A stretch of DNA of 60,579 bases from an uncultured Bacilli bacterium (GTDB lineage: Bacteria; Bacillota_I; Bacilli_A; RF39; UBA660). Location: NCBI GenBank assembly GCA_947631295.1, contig CANRKU010000005.1, positions 1-60,579 of the forward strand, in the 5' to 3' direction. Below are positions 45,001 to 52,674 of the stretch, piece after piece. The notes beneath the pieces are model-generated. The model was not told where the DNA came from. It saw only the letters and a list, made by a program, of their open reading frames with translations, and made no database searches. The position numbers were made by a program, and so were the translations under genes. Each line of letters begins with the position of its first letter. Within the stretch, counting starts at the first letter, position 1.

Positions 45001-45100
45001 AATATCCATAAATTCCTGGTATCGCTATCAATAATAAAATTCCTATAATCGTTATTACTGTTATGATTTCTATTAAAGTAAACCCTTTTTTATTTTTCAT
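42071..45100 (-). CDS. Giant prepilin-like surface protein, copy 1 (glycine-rich, ALK-type C-terminus)
   Basis: The 1009-residue protein starts with a type IV prepilin leader, MKNKKGFTLIEIITVITIIGILLLIAIP: a short basic head, cleavage after Gly6, Phe+1 and Glu+5. The mature helix would be assembled in a pilus-like filament. A Cys-containing pilin-like head follows to about residue 145 (CLICENYETEGEACNY), then an Ig-like domain. Then come repeats of about 80 residues of the type GWYTSDVTIGF...GTVIDEAGN...VKVDK. The last 260 residues are a glycine-rich domain (GAQGGSGG, VVVGQQG, VLIVAGGGGGGSP, GGWYGGAAW, GGGGSGYI) like the PF12810/ALK Gly-rich domain. It is the last of three tandem paralogues in transcription order. 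Confidence 0.75.
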   Translation of the reverse strand: MKNKKGFTLIEIITVITIIGILLLIAIPGIYGYLIRGTKEYYSDLEKTVMLSGRDYLDDYKQLLPEEVENVTVIPLEELVTNKYIDEVVDEDGNSCSGRVIARKNENKEYEYYTCLICENYETEGEACNYTEDNNVTADSKNYRLEVEKDRYTVKQGEDFKVPYAKAYYTLNGVESLVSDKVEGNPKKIDTNRLGEVEITYVYQGARKSIIVEVIDDVVPTIPQVVLRKDNAKGNLYNGNWYSGDIYEEYQSTDYGKNGILGSDIDYYEISTDGRNYTKLESNYHISSNNGVQNYYVRSVDKSGNRSESNTYQLKIDKEYPTCELKSSGTNGNSGWYTSDATIEFKSKEDKVSGIKESKIDSPKVTSDSKNKKITGTVIDEAGNKTECSTTVNVDKTNPTVTYNLGNGIYNANKSIVITASDTYYSYMNIKTTNNGAVVNNDNNIKEKSKSYNLTHGKWEVTATAYDESGRNVSESRNYTIDTKAPSCSLKVTKGTSGSNGWYTSDVTIGFNTTDGTGTNIKSQVIDKQNINANGTYTVTGTVIDEAGNAGACDITVKVDKKQPDCTNSGDSTAWTSGNRTIYYGCSDDGSGCSTGNSGGSVTFNTTTSTTTIAAYTIKDNAGNSRTCPARTANVYVDKSGPSVSTNVSAGSYNQTLSVTITGTDADSGVQALDYEVTLNGVRQSGSSNYTSSSVTIQLNQAGSWTIRARAKNGAGTWSGNSNYNYTISLCGFENGHIWEFNYKGQADEFIVPCNGVYQLEVYGAQGGSGGSDGGLGGYSYGQVNLTRDSRLYVVVGQQGISATWAGTWNGWLLEEAKKYSYNGGGFPGHRSTEESDGTASGGGGGATHIATTNRGVLANYASTSGEVLIVAGGGGGGSPHGPGGAGGGTTGGNGNYASCYEVDEVDNDVCTKPHENHLDPTGGGQSSGGVSACGGNFNGSFGQGGSAEEWGNGGAGGGWYGGAAWCKWDGHSGGGGSGYISSSLSSAGTVSGQHLGNGYAKITLISSN

Positions 45101-45431
45101 CCATTATCACACCTATCTTTGATTATCATAAATTTTTTCCTAATATTTTAACTGATAAACTAATGTCTAACCCTATCCTACTATGTACTAAGTATAACAT
45201 ATTACTAAAAAAAATAAAAGAAACATTTTGTCTCTTTTAGCAAAGTGTATACAAATTATAATTTTCAAACCAAAAATTTTCCTAAATAATGTTTAATTCG
45301 ACATTTAATAATTTTTACTAATTTTCCCTTCACTTTTATAATTATCATAGAAATAGAAAAAGTAGACGAAAGTTTTCACTTTGTCTACTTTTATCATATC
45401 ATTTTAAAATTAGCTCTACCCTTAAGTCTAA
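45101..45431. other. Intergenic region between copies 1 and 2 (331 bp)
   Basis: This holds the copy 1 leader (ribosome site GATAGGTGTGATAATGG) and an extended -10-like TGTTATACT on the minus strand around 45190-45200. The T2 terminator (45357-45393) ends copy 2. The leader block with TTATACTTAGT and ATAGTAGGATAGGGTTA recurs before copy 2 near 48570-48605. I see no other gene. Confidence 0.7.
45357..45393. terminator. Terminator after prepilin-like copy 2
   Basis: AAAAGTAGAC (45358-45367) pairs with GTCTACTTTT (45383-45392), extended by GAAAG/CTTT, with A-rich and T-rich flanks. It is a diverged copy of the hairpin at 41996-42032, showing that the duplication covers the terminator too. Confidence 0.8.
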
Positions 45432-48400
45432 TTAATTTGATGAAATTAAAGTAATTTTTGCATAACCGTTACCAACGTGCGTTGATGTACTAGTTTGAGA
45501 TGTATATAATATACCATTGCATGTTAAACTTGCACTACATCCTCCAATATATCCGGATCCACCGCCGCCAGCACCTTGTTGATTATTTCCACCGCCATAC
45601 CAGCCGCCACCGCCGCCTCCGGCATATGCCTTTGCGCCAGTAGTGCCACTAGCAGGATCTTCGGCTCTACCAAATGGACCCCATCCATGCGTCCAGTCAC
45701 CATCATGTACATATGGATATTGGCGACCACCCCAACCGCCGCCATATCCAACAACAACGTTAGGATCAATATTCTCATTTCCATCTCCACCAACTAGTCC
45801 TCCACCAGAACCACCATGAAGATCAAGAGGTACTCGTAAATCAGGATCATCATTATCACATATTTCTTGAGTACCACCACCGCCACCACCGGCTACAATC
45901 AACACCTCAGAAGTATAGTTTTCATAATTATATAATTCACCACGATTAGGACCCATCGTTATACTAGTACAACCACCACCTGATCCGCCACCAGAAGGCC
46001 CTCCATTTCCTCCGCCATTATATCCTCCTATAGTATAATAGCCTTCTACATCACGACCATCATGATCTTGTCCAATTCCACCAACCCCAATATTTAAGGT
46101 TTGATCTTTATTTAAGTAAACGTATCCTATTGAATAACCACCAGTTCCGCCTGTCCCAATCTTTTCTTTTTTCCAAGTATATAGATTTCCACCAGATGCA
46201 CCATATACTTCTAGTTGATAGTATCCACTACATAGTACTGAAAAAGTTTGTATGCCTCCAGTATAATTAAATTCCCATGAATAACCATTCGGAAAACCAC
46301 ATAAACTAATCGTATAATTGTAATCACTATATCCTGACCAAGTTCCTGCACCATTCTTTGCTCTTGCTCTAATTGTCCATACACCTGCTTGACTTAATGG
46401 TATTGTAACACTACTAGATGTATAATTATTATTTACACTTTGTCTTACTCCATTTAATTTTACTTCATAATCTAGAGCTTGTACTCCACTATCTGCATCA
46501 GCTCCAGTAATAGTTACATTCAAAGCCTCACTATATGTTCCTTGTTCAATATTACTTGATACACTTGGGCCACTCTTATCTACATATACATTTGCTGTTC
46601 TAGCTGGACAAGTCCTACTATTTCCTGCATTATCTTTAATTGTATAAGCTGCTATCGCTGCTGTCCTTGTAGTGGTACTAAATGTTGCACTTCCTCCACT
46701 ATTACCAGCACTACATCCACTTTCATTTGCTCCATCACTGCATCCATAATAAATCGTTCTATTTCCACTTGTCCATGTTGCCGAATCTCCACTGTTTGTA
46801 CAACTTGGACTATTTTTATCTACTTTTACGGTTAAACTACATGTTCCTACATTTCCTGCTTCATCTATTACTGTTCCTTTTACTGTATAAGTTCCATTTG
46901 TAGTAATACTTGGTGTATTAATTACTGAACCTGTACTTACTATATTGGTTCCTGTTCCATCAGTTGTATTAAATCCTATCGTTACATTGCTTTTATACCA
47001 ACTATTGCTTCCTAAAGTCCCACTTGTTACCTTTAAACTACAAGTTGGATTTTGAGTATCTATTTTATAGCTTCTAATTTCACTCACATTTCTTCCTGAT
47101 TCATCATATGCTGTTGCTGTTACCTCCCATGTTCCATGTGTTAAATTATAACTTTTACTTTTTTCTTTGATATTATTATCATTATTGACTACTTGTCCAT
47201 TATTGGTTGTTTTTATATTCATATAACTATAATACGTATCACTTGCTGTTATTACGATATTTTTATTTGCATTATAAATTCCATTTCCTAAATTATAAGT
47301 TACCGTTGGATTGGTCTTATCTACATTTACTGTTGTAGAACACTCTGTCTTATTCCCTGCTTCATCTATTACTGTTCCTGTTATCTTCTTATTTTTACTA
47401 TCACTTGTTACTTTTGGTGAATCTATCTTTGATTCTTTGATTCCACTTACTTTATCTTCTTTACTCTTAAATTCTATTGTTGCATCACTTGTATACCATC
47501 CACTATTTCCATTCGTTCCACTACTTTTTAGTTCACATGTTGGATATTCTTTATCTATTTTTAACTGATATGTATTAGATTCGCTTCTATTTCCACTCTT
47601 ATCTACACTTCTTACATAATAATTTTGTACTCCATTATTACTACTTATATGATAATTACTCTCTAACTTAGTATAATTTCTTCCATCTGTACTAATTTCA
47701 TAATAATCAATATCGCTTCCTAGAATTCCATTTTTTCCATAATCTGTTGACTGATATTCTTCATATATATCTCCACTATACCAATTCCCATTATATAAAT
47801 TCCCTTTCGCATTATCTTTTCTCAATACTACCTGTGGTATAGTTGGTACTACATCATCTATTACCTCTACTATGATACTTTTCCTTGCTCCTTGATATAC
47901 ATAGGTAATTTCTACTTCTCCTAATCGATTCGTATCTATCTTCTTTGGATTTCCCTCTACTTTATCACTTACTAAACTCTCTACTCCATTCAATGTATAA
48001 TACGCTTTTGCATATGGTACTTTAAAATCTTCTCCTTGTTTTACTGTATATCGATCTTTCTCTACCTCTAGTCGATAATTCTTACTATCTGCAGTTACAT
48101 TATTATCTTCTGTATAATTGCATGCTTCTCCTTCTGTTTCGTAGTTTTCACATATTAAACAAGTGTAATATTCATATTTTTTATTTTCTATTCTTTTTGC
48201 TACTACTCTTCCGCTACAACTATTCCCATTTTCATCTACTATTTCATCTATATATTTATTATTAACTAATTCTTCTAATGAAATTACTGTTACATTTTCT
48301 ATCTCCTGTGGCAATAATTGTTTATAATCATCCAAGTAATCTCTTCCAGATAGCATTACTGTTTTCTCTAAATTACTATAATATTCTTTTGTTCCTCTTA

Positions 48401-48503
48401 TTAAATATCCATAAATTCCTGGTATCGCTATCAATAATAAAATTCCTATAATCGTTATTACTGTTATGATTTCTATTAAAGTAAACCCTTTTTTATTTTT
48501 CAT
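45432..48503 (-). CDS. Giant prepilin-like surface protein, copy 2 (glycine-rich, ALK-type C-terminus)
   Basis: The 1023-residue paralogue has the same prepilin leader (GFTLIE), Cys-bearing head, Ig-like part and VIDEAGN-type repeats as copy 1. Residues about 60-110 diverge (PQEIENVTVISLEELVNNKYIDEIVDEN...), while from YTCLICENYETEGEAC to about residue 450 it is nearly identical at DNA level to copies 1 and 3. The repeat part includes the Cys-rich module GCSDGANESGCSAGNSGG shared with copy 1 only. The C-terminal glycine-rich domain has its own loops (GGTGGYSIGYV, GGGGGTQE, GGGWYGGGNNQ, GGGGSGYIGG). Start and ribosome site match copy 1. Confidence 0.75.
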   Translation of the reverse strand: MKNKKGFTLIEIITVITIIGILLLIAIPGIYGYLIRGTKEYYSNLEKTVMLSGRDYLDDYKQLLPQEIENVTVISLEELVNNKYIDEIVDENGNSCSGRVVAKRIENKKYEYYTCLICENYETEGEACNYTEDNNVTADSKNYRLEVEKDRYTVKQGEDFKVPYAKAYYTLNGVESLVSDKVEGNPKKIDTNRLGEVEITYVYQGARKSIIVEVIDDVVPTIPQVVLRKDNAKGNLYNGNWYSGDIYEEYQSTDYGKNGILGSDIDYYEISTDGRNYTKLESNYHISSNNGVQNYYVRSVDKSGNRSESNTYQLKIDKEYPTCELKSSGTNGNSGWYTSDATIEFKSKEDKVSGIKESKIDSPKVTSDSKNKKITGTVIDEAGNKTECSTTVNVDKTNPTVTYNLGNGIYNANKNIVITASDTYYSYMNIKTTNNGQVVNNDNNIKEKSKSYNLTHGTWEVTATAYDESGRNVSEIRSYKIDTQNPTCSLKVTSGTLGSNSWYKSNVTIGFNTTDGTGTNIVSTGSVINTPSITTNGTYTVKGTVIDEAGNVGTCSLTVKVDKNSPSCTNSGDSATWTSGNRTIYYGCSDGANESGCSAGNSGGSATFSTTTRTAAIAAYTIKDNAGNSRTCPARTANVYVDKSGPSVSSNIEQGTYSEALNVTITGADADSGVQALDYEVKLNGVRQSVNNNYTSSSVTIPLSQAGVWTIRARAKNGAGTWSGYSDYNYTISLCGFPNGYSWEFNYTGGIQTFSVLCSGYYQLEVYGASGGNLYTWKKEKIGTGGTGGYSIGYVYLNKDQTLNIGVGGIGQDHDGRDVEGYYTIGGYNGGGNGGPSGGGSGGGCTSITMGPNRGELYNYENYTSEVLIVAGGGGGGTQEICDNDDPDLRVPLDLHGGSGGGLVGGDGNENIDPNVVVGYGGGWGGRQYPYVHDGDWTHGWGPFGRAEDPASGTTGAKAYAGGGGGGWYGGGNNQQGAGGGGSGYIGGCSASLTCNGILYTSQTSTSTHVGNGYAKITLISSN

Positions 48504-49129
48504 CCATTACCACACCTATCTTTTATTATCATAATTTTTTTCCTAATTTTTTAATTAACAAACTAACACTTAACCCTATCCTACTATGCACTAAGTATAA
48601 CATACTACTTAAAAATTTAAAAGAAACATTGAATTTGAGTTTCAGTTTTTTACGAAAAAATTGAATACATTTTAATCTTAAATAAAATTTTTAAAATATT
48701 TTTGGCAAATGTCTGATAAAATGCCATTTTCCCCTTCCCCATATCAATATAGAACATTCGAAAATGATCTTTTTCTATGATTAAATTAAACATCTTTTAT
48801 AGCTTCAATACTAATTGCTTATATTTCTCTCTCTTTTCTCTTTTATTAAACTCTTCTAAAATTTCTCTTTCGTATTTTTTGTTTAGTACTATTTTTAGTT
48901 AATTAAATTTTGCTAGATTGTGAAAGTTTTTTCCTTATTTTTGCATCAACAAAATGAAATTGTTTTATCCACAGATTCATTTTTTTTCTTTGTTTTTTAT
49001 TTTCATCAAAACTCAAAAACAATTAGATGTTCCCTTGCTATTATTTTAATTAATTTACATGAAACTTTTAAACATATAAAACCCGTTTCTTCTTCAATAG
49101 CGGGCTTTATATCCATTTGTATTCAGTTA
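48504..49129. other. Intergenic region between copies 2 and 3 (626 bp)
   Basis: The first 130 bases carry the copy 2 leader and an extended -10-like TGTTATACT on minus, homologous to the copy 1 leader. The last 55 bases carry the copy 3 terminator. The middle (about 48640-49070) is AT-rich, with T-runs and no recognisable gene, promoter or RNA. A plus-strand frame near 48920 lacks coding character. Confidence 0.6.
49077..49109 (-). terminator. Terminator after prepilin-like copy 3
   Basis: On the minus strand AAAGCCCG pairs with CGGGTTTT (one G-U) around a 15-base loop, followed by T-rich sequence. It is unrelated to the terminators of copies 1 and 2. Confidence 0.7.
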
Positions 49130-52100
49130 TTAATCAATACTAACTAAAGTAATTTTGGCTTTTCCATTTCCATTATTCATTCCTGCTTGACTAAAAGTAT
49201 TATTAGCATTATACCCTGTATTAAAATAATTAGAACCACCCTCAGATCCATAACCAGGATTAGCAGTATAAAATGAAGTTAAAAGTATGCCTGAATTTTT
49301 ACCACCATTATTTACAGCTAAATCTCCTGTAGAAAATTTAAGATATAACTTTACTGCTACTTTATTCAGATACGGAGGAACCGTATAAATAATACTTAAA
49401 TCATAATCATTATGCATTGGAGTAGAATCACCATGATTGGATATACTATATCGACCATTTTCCCTTGCCTGTCTAGCAGTCTCTTTTGCTAAAACATTTC
49501 CGTTAGCATCTACTAATTCGATAGAAGTTTGATCTTCATCTATTGGAGTAAATTCAGGATGACTATCATAAAAATTGGTATCAATATATTTATTAGCAGC
49601 ATCTGCAAATGCAGTAATTTTAATATATGGAGAATTAGAAATCGTAAAGTAACCAGTAAATATAGTCAACCAACCATTAGGACTAATCTGTCTATATCCA
49701 TATAAATTGTTGAAATTTTCTACATAACCATCGTCATCACCGCCACTATAATCTACATAACCACTATCATCTCTAGTAGAATTAATAATCCAATTATTTT
49801 TATTTGTTTTATCAGGATTAATACCATTATCTATTGAATACTTGTAACTTCCATCTTGATTTTGAACTGGCGAATAAAGAATCAGTGGGTCCTTCATAAT
49901 CATAGTGGAACCATTGCTTCCATTTTGATAGCCTCCTCCGCCACCGCCATTTTCTTGTGTCGAAGATTTAGAGGTAGTTGAATTTCCTCCTGGTAATCCA
50001 TCATAATCTGCATTGGCTCCTCCGCCACCAGCTGCAACCAGTAAAATGGAAGATGCACCATTTCTAACAAGTTGTACTACTGTACTTGCACCTCCACCTG
50101 CGCCTTCAGAATTACTATTATTTCCTTGATAGCCATAGCCATTAGTTCCACCAGCAGTTCCATTTCCCATTCCACCTGGATAAATCTGTAAGAGATCATT
50201 TCTAGTAAAGCTATATCTAGAATTTACTGTTCCACCAAATCCACCTATATGTTGTAAAAAGCTTCCCCCTTGGGCACCAGATGCTTCTATTTGATAAACA
50301 CCATTACATGGTATCGAGAAATTTTGGAGTCCACTTCCATAATTAAATTCCCATGTTTGTCCTACAGGAAAACTACATAAATTAATCGTATAAGTATAAC
50401 TAGTATAATTTGACCATATTCCTGCTTGATTTTTAGTTCTTACTTTAATAATCCAAGTTCCTGATTGATTAAGTTGTACTGCTAAGCTATTAGATGTATA
50501 ATTATTATTTCCGTTTTGTTTTATTCCATTTAATGTTAATTCGTAATCCATAATTTCTATTCCACTATCTGGATCTGTTGCGGTTATCGTTACATTCTTA
50601 CTCTCTGTATAGGTCCCCTGTGTTACATTAGTTGATAATGTTGGTCCATTTTTATCCACTTTTACTGTTAAATTACATGCTCCTGCATTTCCGGCTTCAT
50701 CTATTACTGTTCCTTTTACTGTATAAGTTCCATTTGCATTGATATTTGGTGTATTAATAACTTGACTCTTTATATTCGTTCCTGTTCCATCAGTTGTATT
50801 AAATCCTATCGTTACATCACTTGTATACCAACCATTACTTCCTGAAGTCCCTTTTGTTACTTTTAAACTACAACTTGGCGCTTTGGTATCTATTGTATAA
50901 TTTCTACTTTCACTTACATTTCTTCCTGATTCATCATATGCTGTTGCTGTTACCTCCCATTTTCCATGCGTTAAATTATAACTTTTACTTTTTTCTTTGA
51001 TATTATTATCATTATTGACTACTGCTCCATTATTGGTTGTTTTTATATTCATATAACTATAATACGTATCACTCGCTGTTATTACGATACTTTTATTTGC
51101 ATTATAAATTCCATTTCCTAAATTATAAGTTACCGTTGGATTGGTCTTATCTACATTTACTGTTGTAGAACACTCTGTCTTATTCCCTGCTTCATCTATT
51201 ACTGTTCCTGTTATCTTCTTATTTTTACTATCACTTGTTACTTTTGGTGAATCTATCTTTGATTCTTTGATTCCACTTACTTTATCTTCTTTACTCTTAA
51301 ATTCTATTGTTGCATCACTTGTATACCATCCACTATTTCCATTCGTTCCACTACTTTTTAGTTCACATGTTGGATATTCTTTATCTATTTTTAACTGATA
51401 TGTATTAGATTCGCTTCTATTTCCACTCTTATCTACACTTCTTACATAATAATTTTGTACTCCATTATTACTACTTATATGATAATTACTCTCTAACTTA
51501 GTATAATTTCTTCCATCTGTACTAATTTCATAATAATCAATATCGCTTCCTAGAATTCCATTTTTTCCATAATCTGTTGACTGATATTCTTCATATATAT
51601 CTCCACTATACCAATTCCCATTATATAAATTCCCTTTCGCATTATCTTTTCTCAATACTACCTGTGGTATAGTTGGTACTACATCATCTATTACCTCTAC
51701 TATGATACTTTTCCTTGCTCCTTGATATACATAGGTAATTTCTACTTCTCCTAATCGATTCGTATCTATCTTCTTTGGATTTCCCTCTACTTTATCACTT
51801 ACTAAACTCTCTACTCCATTCAATGTATAATACGCTTTTGCATATGGTACTTTAAAATCTTCTCCTTGTTTTACTGTATATCGATCTTTCTCTACCTCTA
51901 GTCGATAATTCTTACTATCTGCAGTTACATTATTATCTTCTGTATAATTACATGCTTCTCCTTCTGTTTCGTAGTTTTCACATATTAAGCAAGTATAATA
52001 TTCATATTCTTTATTTTCATTCTTTCTAGCAATTACTCTTCCGCTACAACTATTCCCATCTTCATCTACTACTTCATCTATATATTTATTAGTAACTAAT

Positions 52101-52333
52101 TCTTCTAATGGAATTACTGTTACATTTTCAACTTCTTCTGGTAATAATTGCTTATAATCATCCAAGTAATCTCTTCCAGATAACATTACCGTTTTCTCTA
52201 AATCACTATAATATTCTTTTGTTCCTCTTATTAAATATCCATAAATTTCTGGTATCGCTATCAATAATAAAATTCCTATAATCGTTATTACTGCAATGAT
52301 TTCTATTAAAGTAAACCCTTTTTTATTTTTCAT
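49130..52333 (-). CDS. Giant prepilin-like surface protein, copy 3 (glycine-rich domain with large insert)
   Basis: This is a 1067-residue paralogue. Its first 520 residues are almost identical to copy 1 at DNA level, with only two substitutions noticed in the first 145 residues (Thr14Ala and Gly29Glu). It lacks the Cys-rich GNRTIYYGCSD module of copies 1 and 2. The C-terminal glycine-rich region (GAQGGSFLQH, GGFGGTVNS, VAAGGGGANAD) is split by about 190 residues of a beta-rich, non-glycine insert (YSPVQNQDGSYKYS...NNWIINSTRDDSG...SIIYTVPPYLNKVAVKLYLKF). It ends with GSNYFNTGYNANNTFSQAGMNNGNGKAKITLVSID. It is the first of the three in transcription order and has a different upstream region. 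Confidence 0.75.
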   Translation of the reverse strand: MKNKKGFTLIEIIAVITIIGILLLIAIPEIYGYLIRGTKEYYSDLEKTVMLSGRDYLDDYKQLLPEEVENVTVIPLEELVTNKYIDEVVDEDGNSCSGRVIARKNENKEYEYYTCLICENYETEGEACNYTEDNNVTADSKNYRLEVEKDRYTVKQGEDFKVPYAKAYYTLNGVESLVSDKVEGNPKKIDTNRLGEVEITYVYQGARKSIIVEVIDDVVPTIPQVVLRKDNAKGNLYNGNWYSGDIYEEYQSTDYGKNGILGSDIDYYEISTDGRNYTKLESNYHISSNNGVQNYYVRSVDKSGNRSESNTYQLKIDKEYPTCELKSSGTNGNSGWYTSDATIEFKSKEDKVSGIKESKIDSPKVTSDSKNKKITGTVIDEAGNKTECSTTVNVDKTNPTVTYNLGNGIYNANKSIVITASDTYYSYMNIKTTNNGAVVNNDNNIKEKSKSYNLTHGKWEVTATAYDESGRNVSESRNYTIDTKAPSCSLKVTKGTSGSNGWYTSDVTIGFNTTDGTGTNIKSQVINTPNINANGTYTVKGTVIDEAGNAGACNLTVKVDKNGPTLSTNVTQGTYTESKNVTITATDPDSGIEIMDYELTLNGIKQNGNNNYTSNSLAVQLNQSGTWIIKVRTKNQAGIWSNYTSYTYTINLCSFPVGQTWEFNYGSGLQNFSIPCNGVYQIEASGAQGGSFLQHIGGFGGTVNSRYSFTRNDLLQIYPGGMGNGTAGGTNGYGYQGNNSNSEGAGGGASTVVQLVRNGASSILLVAAGGGGANADYDGLPGGNSTTSKSSTQENGGGGGGYQNGSNGSTMIMKDPLILYSPVQNQDGSYKYSIDNGINPDKTNKNNWIINSTRDDSGYVDYSGGDDDGYVENFNNLYGYRQISPNGWLTIFTGYFTISNSPYIKITAFADAANKYIDTNFYDSHPEFTPIDEDQTSIELVDANGNVLAKETARQARENGRYSISNHGDSTPMHNDYDLSIIYTVPPYLNKVAVKLYLKFSTGDLAVNNGGKNSGILLTSFYTANPGYGSEGGSNYFNTGYNANNTFSQAGMNNGNGKAKITLVSID

Positions 52334-52674
52334 CTATTACCACACCTATCTTTTTTATATACTTAGATACTTTTTTAAAAAATAAATTATCTTTAAAATA
52401 TAAGAAAAACTCTTAATTACACATTAGTATTTTTTTCAATTCTCTAACAATATTATATCTTTTTTTCATTTATTTTCAAGCAAACTTTTCTTCCTATAAA
52501 GTATCTAAGTATATAAATTAAAAACGTTCAAGCAGAAAACAATTGTTTATACTAGAAGAATACGATAATTTTCTTAACAATAAAACTTAGAATATCTTTT
52601 TAATTTTAATGTATATAAAAAAGTACCTAAATAAAATTTATTTAGATACTTTTTTTAATTAATCTTCAATATTC
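52334..52674. other. Intergenic region before prepilin-like copy 3 (341 bp)
   Basis: This contains a perfect 20-bp inverted repeat (52354-52373 and 52498-52517, cores ATACTTAGATACTTT and AAAGTATCTAAGTAT) about 124 bases apart. The terminator of the transporter gene lies at 52616-52655. I find no convincing -35/-10 pair and no gene. Only the ribosome site GATAGGTGTGGTAATAG is shared with the leaders of copies 1 and 2. Confidence 0.65.
52618..52656 (-). terminator. Terminator of the YfcC-like transporter gene
   Basis: AAAAAAGTACCTAAATAAA and TTTATTTAGATACTTTTTTT pair around a short loop, with T-runs on both strands. Confidence 0.8.

Noticed and set aside
48920..49147. Plus-strand 75-residue frame between prepilin-like copies 2 and 3
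   Set aside because: It overlaps the end of copy 3, starts at a weak codon without a ribosome site, and consists of Phe- and Ser-rich low-complexity sequence.
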